From assembly GCA_030068145.1 (NCBI GenBank), contig JAPJBO010000377.1, forward strand, positions 62,001-126,000: a stretch of 64,000 nucleotides of DNA, given 5' to 3'. Below are positions 25,420 to 35,896 of this stretch, piece by piece. Within the stretch, counting starts at the first letter, position 1, and each line of letters opens with the position of its first letter. The stretch comes from Diplonema papillatum. Its lineage: Eukaryota > Euglenozoa > Diplonemea > Diplonemida > Diplonemidae. A program made the translations under genes and the position numbers. The notes beneath the pieces are model-generated. The model was given only the letters and a program-made list of their open reading frames with translations. It had not been told where the DNA came from and searched no databases.

Positions 25420-26696
25420 TTCTTCTTCTTCTTTTTGGAGGTTCTGGGGGTTTGAGTCCAGAACATGCTTGGAACACCAAGGAACACCCTAGAAACTGAA
25501 TCAGTACAACGCGTCTCTCAAAACGCGTCGCGTTAGTTCCGTGGAATATGATCATAATTTGCTACCTTCCACCGCACCCGTAGATCATTCCCGCCATGGT
25601 CACAACGACGGCGCTCATCACCGGCCTTGTTTGCCTGGAAGTGTACAAGGTGCTGCAGAAGGGGAAGAAGGTAGACGACTTCAAAAACGCGTTCGTCAAC
25701 CTGGCGATCCCGTTCGTCACTCTCAGCGAACCCATGGGGGCCCCCGAGGTGTCGTATGGACCGAAGGACAAGCCGATCAAGTGGACACTGTGGGACCGCT
25801 TCGACATCGACGAAGGAAAGGACATCACGCTCCAGCAGTTGCTCGACCTGTTCGAGTCGAAATACAACCTGGAAGTCTCCATGGTATGCCGCAGAATTCT
25901 TTGCCGCGAAGTCCCGCTGTCAGAACCGATGTGACGAATCACACGGAGACTTGGACATCCTGCACTCTCAAGCGAACTTTCACTCTTAAACGGACTGCTG
26001 CTCGGAAAAGTGGCGCGCCCGTGTTGTCGCGCCTGCCTGGTCTGCCCAAGGACGGGTAGGAATCACCTTTTCGTGCGACAACCAGCAACTGCCTCCTTCA
26101 AGAGCAGACCCGTAACCATATAGCCCTTTCTTGCTCTAAGAGAACCCTTTCATCAACGGGTCACACGGAGACCCTAAACCCCCGGAATTTCAAGCGAACT
26201 TTAACTCTAAAAAACACTCCCCGTCTCACCGTATATGTCGCGCCTGCCTGGTCTGCCCACGGTTTGAGGAAGGACGGGTAGGAATCACCTTTTCGTGCGA
26301 CAACCAGCAACTGCCTCCTTCAAGAGCAGACCCGAAACCATATAGCCCTTTCTTGCTCTAAGAGAAGCCTTTCATCAACGGGTCACACGGAGACCCTAAA
26401 CCCCCGGAATTCAAGCGAACTTTAACTCTAAAAAACACTCCCCGTCTCACCGTATACCGAACGAAGCTTAACCTCAACCAAACACGCAGCTTTCGGCAGG
26501 GCCGACAATTCTGTACACATTCTTTCAGAAGCAGTCTGAGAAGTCGAAGCGGCTGAAGATGAAAATGGCAGACCTTGTCGAGATGGTGTCCAAGACGAAG
26601 ATCGGAGACAATGTCCGATTCATCAACATCGAGATCTGCGCCGACTACAACGGTGAAGCTGCCGAAGTGCCGTCCGTGCGCTACAAGTTCCGTTGA
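13599..26696 (+). CDS. UBA1: Ubiquitin-activating enzyme E1, 11 exons, complete
   Basis: E1 adenylates ubiquitin with ATP, forms a thioester and passes it to E2 enzymes, in cytosol and nucleus. Exons: 13599-13773, 14835-15277, 15937-16101, 16715-17038, 17619-17794, 18336-18642, 19180-19486, 23442-23737, 24203-24598, 25584-25883, 26490-26696. They total 3096 nt, and phases agree at every junction. The modelled 1031 aa is close to yeast and human E1. The inactive adenylation half carries GMTGLGLE. The active half has the ATP loop GSGALG (about 454-459) and [19 protein letters not shown]. The catalytic cysteine is about residue 611 in [10 protein letters not shown]. The C-terminal ubiquitin-fold domain ends VPSVRYKFR. 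The start is ATG 13599 ([10 protein letters not shown]). Introns of 381 to 3955 nt hold repeats, and intron 1 holds two decayed copies of exon 2. Confidence 0.96.
13801..13857 (+). repeat. Dispersed repeat R3, partial copy in UBA1 intron 1
   Basis: GCTAGCATCAAACATGCATG and the following CAG(A)CAGTGxTCTGCCTAA core recur at 20356-20420 and 58651-58712. This copy has small insertions. Confidence 0.65.
13973..14285 (+). pseudogene. Decayed upstream copy 1 of UBA1 exon 2
   Basis: Nearly identical to the first half of the true exon 2 (14835-15277), including its own acceptor GAACCGCAG and the [21 protein letters not shown] codons. It lacks five bases after AACCGGGCG, which breaks the frame, and it stops matching after the CRAHG codons, replaced by AGAGACCTCTA. 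Splicing into it would truncate E1. Confidence 0.88.
14404..14693 (+). pseudogene. Decayed upstream copy 2 of UBA1 exon 2
   Basis: Second tandem copy. It has lost the first roughly 30 bases including the acceptor, shares copy 1's five-base loss and the AGAGACCTCTA ending, and has further small losses (for example after CTGTCGCAG). Copies 1 and 2 are therefore related to each other more closely than to the functional exon. Confidence 0.86.
14776..14816 (+). repeat. Dispersed 55-nt motif, copy upstream of UBA1 exon 2
   Basis: GTCACCCGGAAACCCTAAA then a diverged second half, ending about 20 bp before the exon 2 acceptor at 14834. The duplicated copy at 14362-14402 precedes decayed exon copy 2. 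Confidence 0.7.
19734..19945 (+). repeat. Dispersed repeat R2, long copy in UBA1 intron 7
   Basis: About 210 bp homologous to 47286-47513: TGTATAAGCACCTGCTTTG, GGAGGCTGCCAGTTGC, GTGCTGTAGCC, TTTGTAGTTGT and CTTCGAAGTAAGCACA blocks in order. No coding potential. Confidence 0.8.
20260..20420 (+). repeat. Dispersed repeat R3, copy in UBA1 intron 7
   Basis: It matches 58560-58712 through CTCAAGG, TTTCTATTTT, CGAAGAAGACTTGATGCTAG and GAGAGGCAGTG. Its left end (CACAGGGGGCTAGTCCCTCA) resembles the right end of R2, so R2 and R3 may be parts of one longer element. Confidence 0.7.
22584..22634 (+). repeat. Dispersed 55-nt motif, full copy in UBA1 intron 7
   Basis: AGTCACCCGAAGACTCTAAA, CCCCCGGAGTCTCAAGCGAG, CTTTCACTCTAA in order. 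It lies about 800 bp from the exon 8 acceptor. Confidence 0.85.
24129..24185 (+). repeat. Dispersed 55-nt motif, copy immediately upstream of UBA1 exon 9
   Basis: GCCACCCGGTGACTCTGAG, then AAGTTTCAAGCGAAGCTTTC. It ends about 17 nt before the acceptor CTGAACAG (ending 24202), one of the closest placements of the motif to a splice site. Confidence 0.75.
24774..25285 (+). repeat. Palindromic cluster and small satellite block in UBA1 intron 9
   Basis: 24774-24850 is a run of overlapping CCTGGTACGAGGATCC palindromes. It is followed by about four units of the satellite that fills 29059-34012 (GGTTCAAGAAGGCAGT, GTGCGTACTCGTTTTCCACC, CGAAGATGCAG), with spacers longer and more diverged than in the main array. 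Confidence 0.85.
25389..25434 (+). repeat. CAT/CTT trinucleotide microsatellite
   Basis: About 11 CAT units pass into CTT units within UBA1 intron 9. Confidence 0.9.
26025..26457 (+). repeat. 218-bp tandem duplication in the last UBA1 intron
   Basis: Two near-identical units (26025-26235 and 26236-26457), each starting TGTCGCGCCTGCCTGGTCTG and ending CTCACCGTATA. Each contains one full copy of the 55-nt motif. The second unit has about ten extra bases (CGGTTTGAGG). Confidence 0.9.
26159..26213 (+). repeat. Dispersed 55-nt motif, reference copy
   Basis: Consensus in blocks: GGTCACCCGGAGACTCTAAA, ACCCCCGGAGTTTCAAGCG, AACTTTCACTCTAAA, often preceded by GAACCC and TTGCCAAC. Full or clear copies on the plus strand: 22584, 25937, 26159, 26380, 36394, 40076, 44904. 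Diverged or partial: 14362, 14776, 24129, 34199, 42700, 45135, 46841, 48950, 49755, 52217, 58313. One is on the minus strand at about 8331-8362. Short complementary runs (GTC/GAC, CTC/GAG, AGTT/AACT) could form three small hairpins. In the modelled introns that hold it near their 3' end, it finishes 15-60 nt before the acceptor. Confidence 0.85.
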
Positions 26697-29058
26697 GCCA
26701 AGGCCCGAACTGACCGACACGGGAGTTGCGGCTCACCCAAGCACTCCACCTCTGCGTCAAGGCGGGCTTCCATTTCCCCTCCGTACGCCCCGTCTCCGGC
26801 AGCTAGAGTTGCTGTTTTCACCGAGGAGGCTGCCACCTACTCATGCTGTCCTTGCAGCGGGGAGGGAAGAAGCTCGCTCGAAATTTCCGAACACCCCACC
26901 TACTACGCTCTCTCCCCTGCTCGTGCCGCAAGGAAAAGCGTTGCGAACGAGGGGCTGGTCGGAAACCCGGAGGTTGAAGTGATTTTATTCCTCCTTGGCA
27001 ACACCCGCGAAATCACCCCCCGTACCCGTACCCCCCGGCTATCCTCCAACCGATCCCCCCCCCCCTGGGGCGGGGGTGAGGTTCGAATACCCCAGCAAAG
27101 GAAGCGACCACCAGGCTAACTACCGACGACTTCCTCACGCCCACTTCCCGAAACCGAAAGCCCGTGTTCTTTTTTAGCTGCCAGAAAAAAAAAACAAAAA
27201 AAAAAAAAAAAACAAGGGATTGAGTTGCGGCGTCCCAGTTTCCAATACCGGGTTGGAAAAAAAAATGCGGGGGATCCATCCCAGGATGGAACCCCTGGGC
27301 CTGAACACTTTGCTGCACTCCAGTGTATCTAACTCCTGTGCACCACCGTGCTGCACTAAGAAGAGCTGACGGGAAAACCGGGGATAGAGCTTCAAAGAGT
27401 TTCTAACTTAACCCCTCTGATCAGGGCTTACGCTCCGTTTTCGGCCTCAGAGAAAATATGTGTGGTCCACATGTGGGCGCTTGAGGTTCGAGGGACAAAA
27501 AACCTCTCCCCCCTATGTGCAGCGGGCAAAAAAATAGCCTCACTGCTGGACTTGGCGGCACCTGGCTGTGCCGTCCTTGGCGACTTGTGGACCTAGACTC
27601 CCCTGCATGTGTACCAACCTGTGGCAAGCACATGTGGGGGAAGAAATAAACCAAAATCCACATGTGGTACCTGTGGATCCACACGTGGAAGCACACGTGG
27701 GGAAATAAAATCCGAAAATATTTAACGTGTGGAAATCCACACGTTCCACACGCGGGGCGTACGCCCTGCCTCTGATTAAACAACTTTACGGAACAAAAAA
27801 GAAACAAAAGAAAAAATAAATAAATAGGAAAGAAAGAAAGAACTGCTACCTCAATAAAAGTACGCGGCCCAAGGCGACGATAGATAGTCTGTAGAAGGCC
27901 GTTTGCTGGGTTGCCCTGGAGCTGCACGGAACGCTACCTCCCCCCCGCCCCAAAAGAAATTGTTGCAGGAAACACAAAAAACGAAACAAATGTCGGAAAC
28001 CTATCAAGGTTGTTGGGGGCTCTGCTTGAGGCGTCGTATTTGTGTCTGTAGCATGGATGGGCCTCGGCCTACGAGGAGTCGCCAGTGGCTCTACGTTACG
28101 GCTCCAGTCCAGCTCCAGCGGTGGGGGATGGGAGGTGGCACCGGAAAAAATAATAACAAAACAAAACGAAGAAAATTGGAAGCAGTCTGTAGAGATTGAT
28201 GGGATCTCTTCGGGACTCTCCTTGCCTCTCCGGCAACCCCTCCTCCTCTCCCCTTGTCTCCTTTCTAGAACAGGACAATTTCGTCCTCAGATTCTGCTTT
28301 TTCTTCTTCTTCTTCTTCTTCTTCTTTTTTTTCTTTTTTTAGGCAACTTGACGAGTTGTGTTCAGCGGTACAGCAGAGCCGCGTGCCTACGAGTCCAGTA
28401 CCGATTCCCGAAGGAGAACAAACCAGCGGGGCTTGGCTCGAACTAAGCTCAGTGCTGCCGATTCAACGGAGCCGAAATTGATGAATCCACGACGGACGGG
28501 ACAACACCGCGACCAGGAAGCTCGTACGAGCGATTCTGCTCATCCCGGGAACAAGCACTCGGCGTTTGTGAAGAGTCGCCCAGAGGACCTACAAGCCAAC
28601 TTTCACTGTCAAGCCACGACTGAAATGAATGGCAGCAGCGCTTTGCGGGCGCAAAAAAGTGGAAAGCGCGTCCGAAAAGGATTCAGAAGATCTGTCCTCT
28701 CGGGCTAGGTTCTGTTCTTCTTTCGCCCTTTTCCTTTCTTCTTCTTTTTTCTTTTTTTGTTTTGCTTCTCTTTTCGTTTCTTTTTGCGTCTTCTTTTCTT
28801 AACTGTTGATCCTATCCCTTTGTTTTTTTCTTGTTGGTGCGAGACGCATTTGTTCGGTCATCGTTTCCCATTGATCGCACATCACCGAATTGCAGGCAGC
28901 CGCACGCGTTTCCTGACGGCCACAAGCCAACTGGTGGCTCGGGCATCCGTCAGCACCTCAGTGGTGCCGTCACGGGTCGGAAACGAAGAAGAGGCTCCGA
29001 ATACGAAGCGCCAAGGTACACCGCCAGCCGACCAAACGAAGGAGACTCAAAACTTGAT
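26697..29058. other. UBA1 3' flank and gene-free spacer
   Basis: 26697-26990 is GC-rich and may be UBA1 3' UTR. 27180-27215 is an A-rich run. 27460-27760 is dense in CACATGTGG/CACACGTGG palindromes. 28295-28340 and 28737-28830 are T/CTT-rich. No gene was recognised on either strand. Confidence 0.6.
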
Positions 29059-32000
29059 TCACACGCTGTACGCTATCAGTGCGTACTCGTTTTCCACCCC
29101 CCACCGAACTATCCTCGTGCAAGGATTTGTATAACGGCGGTTCAAGAAGGCAGTGCGCTATCAGTGCGTCCTCGTTTTCCACTCCCACCGAAGATGCATT
29201 TTTCATGTTTGTCACTATGCCCAGTTTCCGACTCATCTGGCATTGCTGTCCGCAACTTGATCCTCATGCAAGGATTTGTATAGCGGCGGTTCAAGAAGGC
29301 AGCCCGCTATTAGTGCGTACTCGTTTTCCACCCCCACCGAAGATGCAGAATTCATTTGTCACTATGCCCAGTTTCTGACTGCTCTGGTATTGCTGTCCGC
29401 AACTTTATCCTCGTGCAAGGATTTGCGTAACGGCGGTTCAAGAAGGCAGTACGCTATTAGTGCGTACTCGTTTTCCACCCCCACCGAAGATGCAGTTTTG
29501 TTTTTGTCACCATGTCCAGTTTCGACTGTTCTGATATTGCCGTTGCAACTTAATCCTCGTGCAAGGATTTGCGTAACGGCGGTTCAAGAAGGCAGTGCGC
29601 TATTCGTGCGTACTCGTTTTCCACCCCCACCGGAGATGCACTATCGTTTTTTGGTCTAATTTCCGACTACTTCTGATTCAAGTATTTGTAACGGCGGTTC
29701 AAGAAGGCAGTACGCGGTACGTGCGTACTCGTTTTCCACCCCCACCGAAGATGCAGCTTTGATTCTTGACTGTTCTGGTATCGCAGTCCGCATTATCCTC
29801 GTGCAAGGGTTTGTAAAACGGCGGTTCAAGAAGGCAGTACGCTATTAGTGCGTACTCGTTTTCCACCCCCACCGAAGATGCAGTTTTGTTTTGTGACTAT
29901 GTCCAATTTCGACAGTTCTGGTATTGCTGTCCGCAACTTGATCCTCGTGCAAGGATTTGTGTAACGGCGGTTCAAGAAGGCTGTACGTTATCAGTGCGTA
30001 CACGTTTTCCACCCCCACCGAAGATGCAGTTTTGCCACCATGTCCAGTTTCGACAGTTCTGGTATTGCTGTCCGCAACTTAATCCTCGTGCAATGATTTG
30101 TGTAACAGCGGTTCAAGAAGGCAGTACGCTATTAGTGCGTACTCGTTTTCCACCCCCACCCGAAGATGCAGAATTCATTTGTCACTATGCCCAGTTTCTG
30201 ACTGCTCTGGTATTGCTGTCCGCAACTTTATCCTCGTGCAAGGATTTGCGTAACGGCGGTTCAAGAAGGCAGTACGCTATTAGTGCGTACTCGTTTTCCA
30301 CCCCCACCGAAGATGCAGTTTTGCCACCATGTCCAGTTTCGACAGTTCTGGTATTGCTGTCCGCAACTTAATCCTCGTGCAATGATTTGTGTAACAGCGG
30401 TTCAAGAAGGCAGTACGCTATTAGTGCGTACTCGTTTTCCACCCCCACCCGAAGATGCAGAATTCATTTGTCACTATGCCCAGTTTCTGACTGCTCTGGT
30501 ATTGCTGTCCGCAACTTTATCCTCGTGCAAGGATTTGCGTAACGGCGGTTCAAGAAGGCAGTACGCTATTAGTGCGTACTCGTTTTCCACCCCCACCGAA
30601 GATGCAGTTTTGTTTTTGTCACCATGTCCAGTTTCGACTGTTCTGATATTGCCGTTGCAACTTAATCCTCGTGCAAGGATTTGTGTAACGGCGGTTCAAG
30701 AAGGCTGTACGTTATCAGTGCGTACACGTTTTCCACCCCCACCGAAGATGCAGTTTTGCCACCATGTCCAGTTTCGACAGTTCTGGTATTGCTGTCCGCA
30801 ACTTAATCCTCGTGCAATGATTTGTGTAACAGCGGTTCAAGAAGGCAGTACGCTATTAGTGCGTACTCGTTTTCCACCCCCACCGAAGATGCAGAATTCA
30901 TTTGTCACTATGCCCAGTTTCTGACTGCTCTGGTATTGCTGTCCGCAACTTTATCCTCGTGCAATGATTTGTGTAACAGCGGTTCAAGAAGGCAGTACGC
31001 TATTAGTGCGTACTCGTTTTCCACCCCCACCGAAGATGCAGTTTTGTCACCATGTCCAGTTTCGACAGTTCTGGTATTGCTGTCCGCAACTTAATCCTCG
31101 TGCAATGATTTGTGTAGCGGCGTAACGGCGGTTCAAGAAGGCAGTACGCTGCGTACTCGTTTCCACCCCCACCGAAGATGCAGTTTTGTCACCATGTCCA
31201 GTTTCGACAGTTCTGGTATTGCTGTCCGCAACTTAATCCTCGTGCAATGATTTGTGTAGCGGCGTAACGGCGGTTCAAGAAGGCAGTACGCTGCGTACTC
31301 GTTTTCCACCCCCACCGAAGATGCAGTTTTGTCACCATGTCCAGTTTCGACAGTTCTGGTATTGCTGTCCGCAACTTGATCCTCGTGCAATGATTTGTGT
31401 AACGGCGGTTCAAGAAGGCAGTCCGCTATTAGTGCGTACTCGTTTTCCACCCCCACCGAAGATGCAGTTTTGTCACCATGTCCAGTTTGGTATTGCTGTC
31501 CGCAACTTGATCCTCGTGCAATGATTTGTGTAACGGCGTAACGGCGGTTCAAGAAGGCAGTACGCTATTAGTGCGTACTCGTTTTCCACCCCCACCGAAG
31601 ATGCAGTTTTGTCACCATGTCCAGTTTCGACAGTTCTGGTATTGCTGTCCGCAACTTAATCCTCGTGCAATGATTTGTGTAGCGGCGTAACGGCGGTTCA
31701 AGAAGGCAGTACGCTGCGTACTCGTTTTCCACCCCCACCGAAGATGCAGTTTTGTCACCATGTCCAGTTTCGACAGTTCTGGTATTGCTGTCCGCAACTT
31801 GATCCTCGTGCAATGATTTGTGTAACGGCGGTTCAAGAAGGCAGTCCGCTATTAGTGCGTACTCGTTTTCCACCCCCACCGAAGATGCAGTTTTGTCACC
31901 ATGTCCAGTTTGGTATTGCTGTCCGCAACTTGATCCTCGTGCAATGATTTGTGTAACGGCGTAACGGCGGTTCAAGAAGGCAGTACGCTATTAGTGCGTA

Positions 32001-34012
32001 CTCGTTTTCCACCCCCACCGGAGATGCAGTTTTGTCACCATGTCCAGTTTCGACAGTTCTGGTATTGCTGTCCGCAACTTGATCCTCGTGCAATGATTTG
32101 TGTAACGGCGGTTCAAGAAGGCAGTACGCTATTAGTGCGTACTCGTTTTCCACCCCCACCGAAGATGCAGTTTTGTCACCATGTCCAGTTTGGTATTGCT
32201 GTCCGCAACTTGATCCTCGTGCAATGATTTGTGTAACGGCGTAACGGCGGTTCAAGAAGGCAGTACGCTATTAGTGCGTACTCGTTTTCCACCCCCACCG
32301 GAGATGCAGTTTTGTCACCATGTCCAGTTTCGACAGTTCTGGTATTGCTGTCCGCAACTTGATCCTCGTGCAATGATTTGTGTAACGGCGGTTCAAGAAG
32401 GCAGTACGCTATTAGTGCGTACTCGTTTTCCACCCCCACCGAAGATGCAGTTTTGTCACCATGTCCAGTTCTGGTATTGCTGTCCGCAACTTGATCCTCG
32501 TGCAATGATTTGTGTAACGGCGTAACGGCGGTTCAAGAAGGCAGTACGCCATTAGTGCGTACTCGTTTTCCACCCCCACCGAAGATGCAGTTTTGTCACC
32601 ATGTCCAGTTTGGTATTGCTGTCCGCAACTTGATCCTCGTGCAATGATTTGTGTAACGGCGTAACGGCGGTTCAAGAAGGCAGTACGCTATTAGTGCGTA
32701 CTCGTTTTCCACCCCCACCGGAGATGCAGTTTTGTCACCATGTCCAGTTTCGACAGTTCTGGTATTGCTGTCCGCAACTTGATCCTCGTGCAATGATTTG
32801 TGTAACGGCGGTTCAAGAAGGCAGTACGCTATTAGTGCGTACTCGTTTTCCACCCCCACCGAAGATGCAGTTTTGTCACCATGTCCAGTTTGGTATTGCT
32901 GTCCGCAACTTGATCCTCGTGCAATGATTTGTGTAACGGCGTAACGGCGGTTCAAGAAGGCAGTACGCTATTAGTGCGTACTCGTTTTCCACCCCCACCG
33001 GAGATGCAGTTTTGTCACCATGTCCAGTTTCGACAGTTCTGGTATTGCTGTCCGCAACTTAATCCTCGTGCAATGATTTGTGTAACGGCGGTTCAAGAAG
33101 GCAGTACGCTATTAGTGCGTACTCGTTTTCCACCCCCACCGAAGATGCAGTTTTGTCACCATGTCCAGTTTCGACCGTTCTGGTATTGCTGTCCGCAACT
33201 TGATCCTCGTGCACGGATTTGTGTAACGGCGGTTCAAGAAGGCAGTCCGCTATTAGTGCGTACTCGTTTTCCACCCCCACCGAAGATGCAGTTTTGTTTT
33301 TGTGCCTGTGCCCAATTTTGACAGTTCTGGTATTGCTGTCCGCAACTTGATTCTCGTGCACGGATTTGTGTAACGGCGGTTCAAGAAGGCAGTGCGCTAT
33401 CAGTGCGTACTCGTTTTCCACCCCCACCGGAGATGCAGTTCTGTTTTTGTGAACATGTCCAGTTTCGACTGTTCTGATATTGCCGTTTGCAACTTAATCC
33501 TCGTGCAAGGATTTGTGTAACGGCGGTTCAAGAAGGCAGTACGCTATTCGTGCGTACTCGTTTTCCACCCCCACCGAAGATGCAGTTTTGGCACCATGTC
33601 CAGTTTCGACAGTTCTGGTATTGCTGTCCGCAACTTGATCTTCGTGCAATGATTTGTGTAACGGCGGTTCAAGAAGGCAGTACGCTATGAGTGCGTACTC
33701 GTTTTCCACCCCCACCGGAGATGCACTATCTATACAAATTTTGGGTCTAATTTCCGACTACTTCTGATTCACGTATTTGCAACGGCGGTTCAAGAAGGCA
33801 GTACGCTGTCTGTGCGTACTCGTTTTCCACCCCCACCGAAGATGCAGTTTGTTTTTGTCAACATGTCCAGTTTCGACTGTTCTGATATTGCCGTTTGCAA
33901 CTTAAACCTCGTGCAAGGATTTGCGTAACGGCGGTTCAAGAAGGCAGTACGCTATTAGTGCGTCCTCGTTTTCCACCCCCACCGAAGATGCAGATTTTGT
34001 TTTGGTGACCGG
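29059..34012 (+). repeat. Satellite array, about 35 units of about 140 bp, with higher-order repeats
   Basis: Each unit has GTAACGGCGGTTCAAGAAGG, an AGTACGC...GCGTACT hairpin, TTTTCCACCCCCACCGAAGA, TGTCCAGTTTCGAC, GGTATTGCTGTCCGCAAC and CTCGTGCAATGATTTG. Units are 130-155 bp at the edges and more uniform in the centre. Between 31189 and 32035 a 423-bp three-unit block is repeated almost exactly, and 280/420-bp blocks follow to about 33060. The long open frames through the array exist on both strands and change with each unit, so I treat it as non-coding. Confidence 0.96.
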
Positions 34013-34029
34013 ATTCCGATTGTTCTGAT

Positions 34030-35890
34030 ACGGTTAGCCAATTCACCTACCCCCCTGAAAGCGACTTCAGCTCGATTCCGCGTCGATTACGCCGGCGGCT
34101 TTGTCCTCGTGTGCTGTTGCATGTTCGTCTCGAGGTTAAGAAATGGCAGTGTTTGCCTGAAACGCGAGGGAACGAACGAAGATATGCCGAAGACACCGCT
34201 GAGGAGACATGCATAATCTCCTAACCGAGCTTGTTACTCTAAAAGGCCACGGAGAGTCCGATAACACACCAACAGAGGTCGTGTTGTGCTCTCCTCTACA
34301 TGTGGTACTACGTATGGTATGCTGTAGAGCTACGTGCTACTACATGCTATCCTCTCCATACCGTAGTAGGTATATGGTATGTGGTGTACTGCTACTACGT
34401 GCTGTGCATCTACATCCTATCCTCTACGTGTAGTACTACGTGGTATACGGTGTACTCCTCTGCTACGTGGTGCTATGCATCTACGTGCTGTGTGGTATCC
34501 TCTACACGTGGTATGTAGGTGGTGTACTCCTCTGCTACGTGGTGCTATGCTCTACGTGCTGTGTGGTGTATCACCTACACGGTGTATGTATGTATGTACT
34601 CCTCTGCTACGTGGTGCTATGCTCTACGTGCTGTTGGTACTACACAGTACACCTCTACGGTATGTGGTATGCTGTACTGCTACATGCTCTACGTGCTGTG
34701 CATCTACATGCTATCCTCTCCCGTAGTACACCTCTGCGTATGGTATGCTGTACATACTATTCCCTCGTGGTGTATGCATCCGTGCTACTACATAGATACC
34801 ATACTAGTGTGTGTGTATGCTGCACCCGCTATTCGGGCAGGTGCACGCTGTACACAGCACATCGTAGTATGTGGTATCACGGTATGCAGTGTGTGGTACT
34901 CCGTAGGCTCAGGTGATACTACGCAGCAGCAGCAGCACGTGCTGATACTACTACGCAGTACTCTCTGTGTGTGTGTACTCGCCGTACGGGCACAAGGTAA
35001 GCGTGGGCATGCGCAGCCCGCGCGCATCTCCCGCTCCAGGCCAGGTGAAGCCCTGCGGGCTAACGCTCCGCGCGCTGGGCGCGCGACTCCGCGCAAGCGC
35101 GCACTCAGTGCGCGCTCTCGGCGGCTCTCTCCTCCCGTCGTTCACCTCCTCGCACATCACTCTCTCAGGGCATCCACAGGTACAGCGGGTGCTGGTGGGT
35201 GGTGGTATGGTATAGGCATACAGTCCATCTACCGGGGTGTGCTGCTGGTACCGTGGATCCCTGCTGGTCCAACCCTGCTGACCCCCTGTATACCCTGGAT
35301 CTACCCCGATATCCTACCCCCGATCTGACCAGGTGGCATGAGGAGATATATATACTACGCGCGCGCGCGTAGGCCGCAGACACAAGCGTTTCTTGGTCCG
35401 CGGTCCTGGGATCTGGGGTCTGGGACCTGGATCCCGGTAGGTGGGCCATTTGGGGCCCTGTATTGGGTACCTATATCACCACGTAGCAGTGCACTACATA
35501 CCACCACCACTACACGGTTGATGCCGTATAGAGGGGATACGGTATGCTGTAGTGCATACCACAGTGTACGTAGGTGGTGCATTCCTGCTCCACATAGGGT
35601 ACCAATACCGGTAGATGGGGTGGTTGCCCACCTCAGCACCTCAGCACCATAATGGGGTCACCTACACACACAGTATGCACTCGCTGTGGAGTGCGTGTAT
35701 ACACACACTACCGAATTAGCTGGAGACTTCAGAATACCTGAATCTCCAGCTAATTTAACTCCAAAAGATACGCGGCAGCCAATATAATTATTCACGGCAG
35801 TACTTTGCTCAATAGAAGGATAACCGTAAATAACTCAGGGTCCATGGAGCTGGTAGGGGGAAAAGGCTGAACATAAAGGATACCTCGGAG
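34030..35890. other. Low-complexity DNA between satellite and SET gene
   Basis: 34034-34090 matches one end of the element at 50774-50915. 34280-34960 is cryptically repetitive DNA built of CTACGTGGTGCTATGC, CTACGTGCTGTG and CCTCTGCTACG variants. 35010-35130 is CG-rich (GCGCGC-rich). 35713-35754 is a 17-bp imperfect hairpin (TTAGCTGGAGA arms). No gene was recognised. Confidence 0.6.
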
Positions 35891-35896
35891 TTAGCG

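Noticed and set aside
29059-34012. Long open frames on both strands through the satellite (up to about 213 codons)
   Set aside because: They arise because the unit has few stops; frames exist on both strands, and their peptides are shuffled copies of the same unit with no independent conservation.
29059-34012. CRISPR array
   Set aside because: Units are about 140 bp with no short regular repeat-spacer pattern, no cas genes are present and the genome is eukaryotic.
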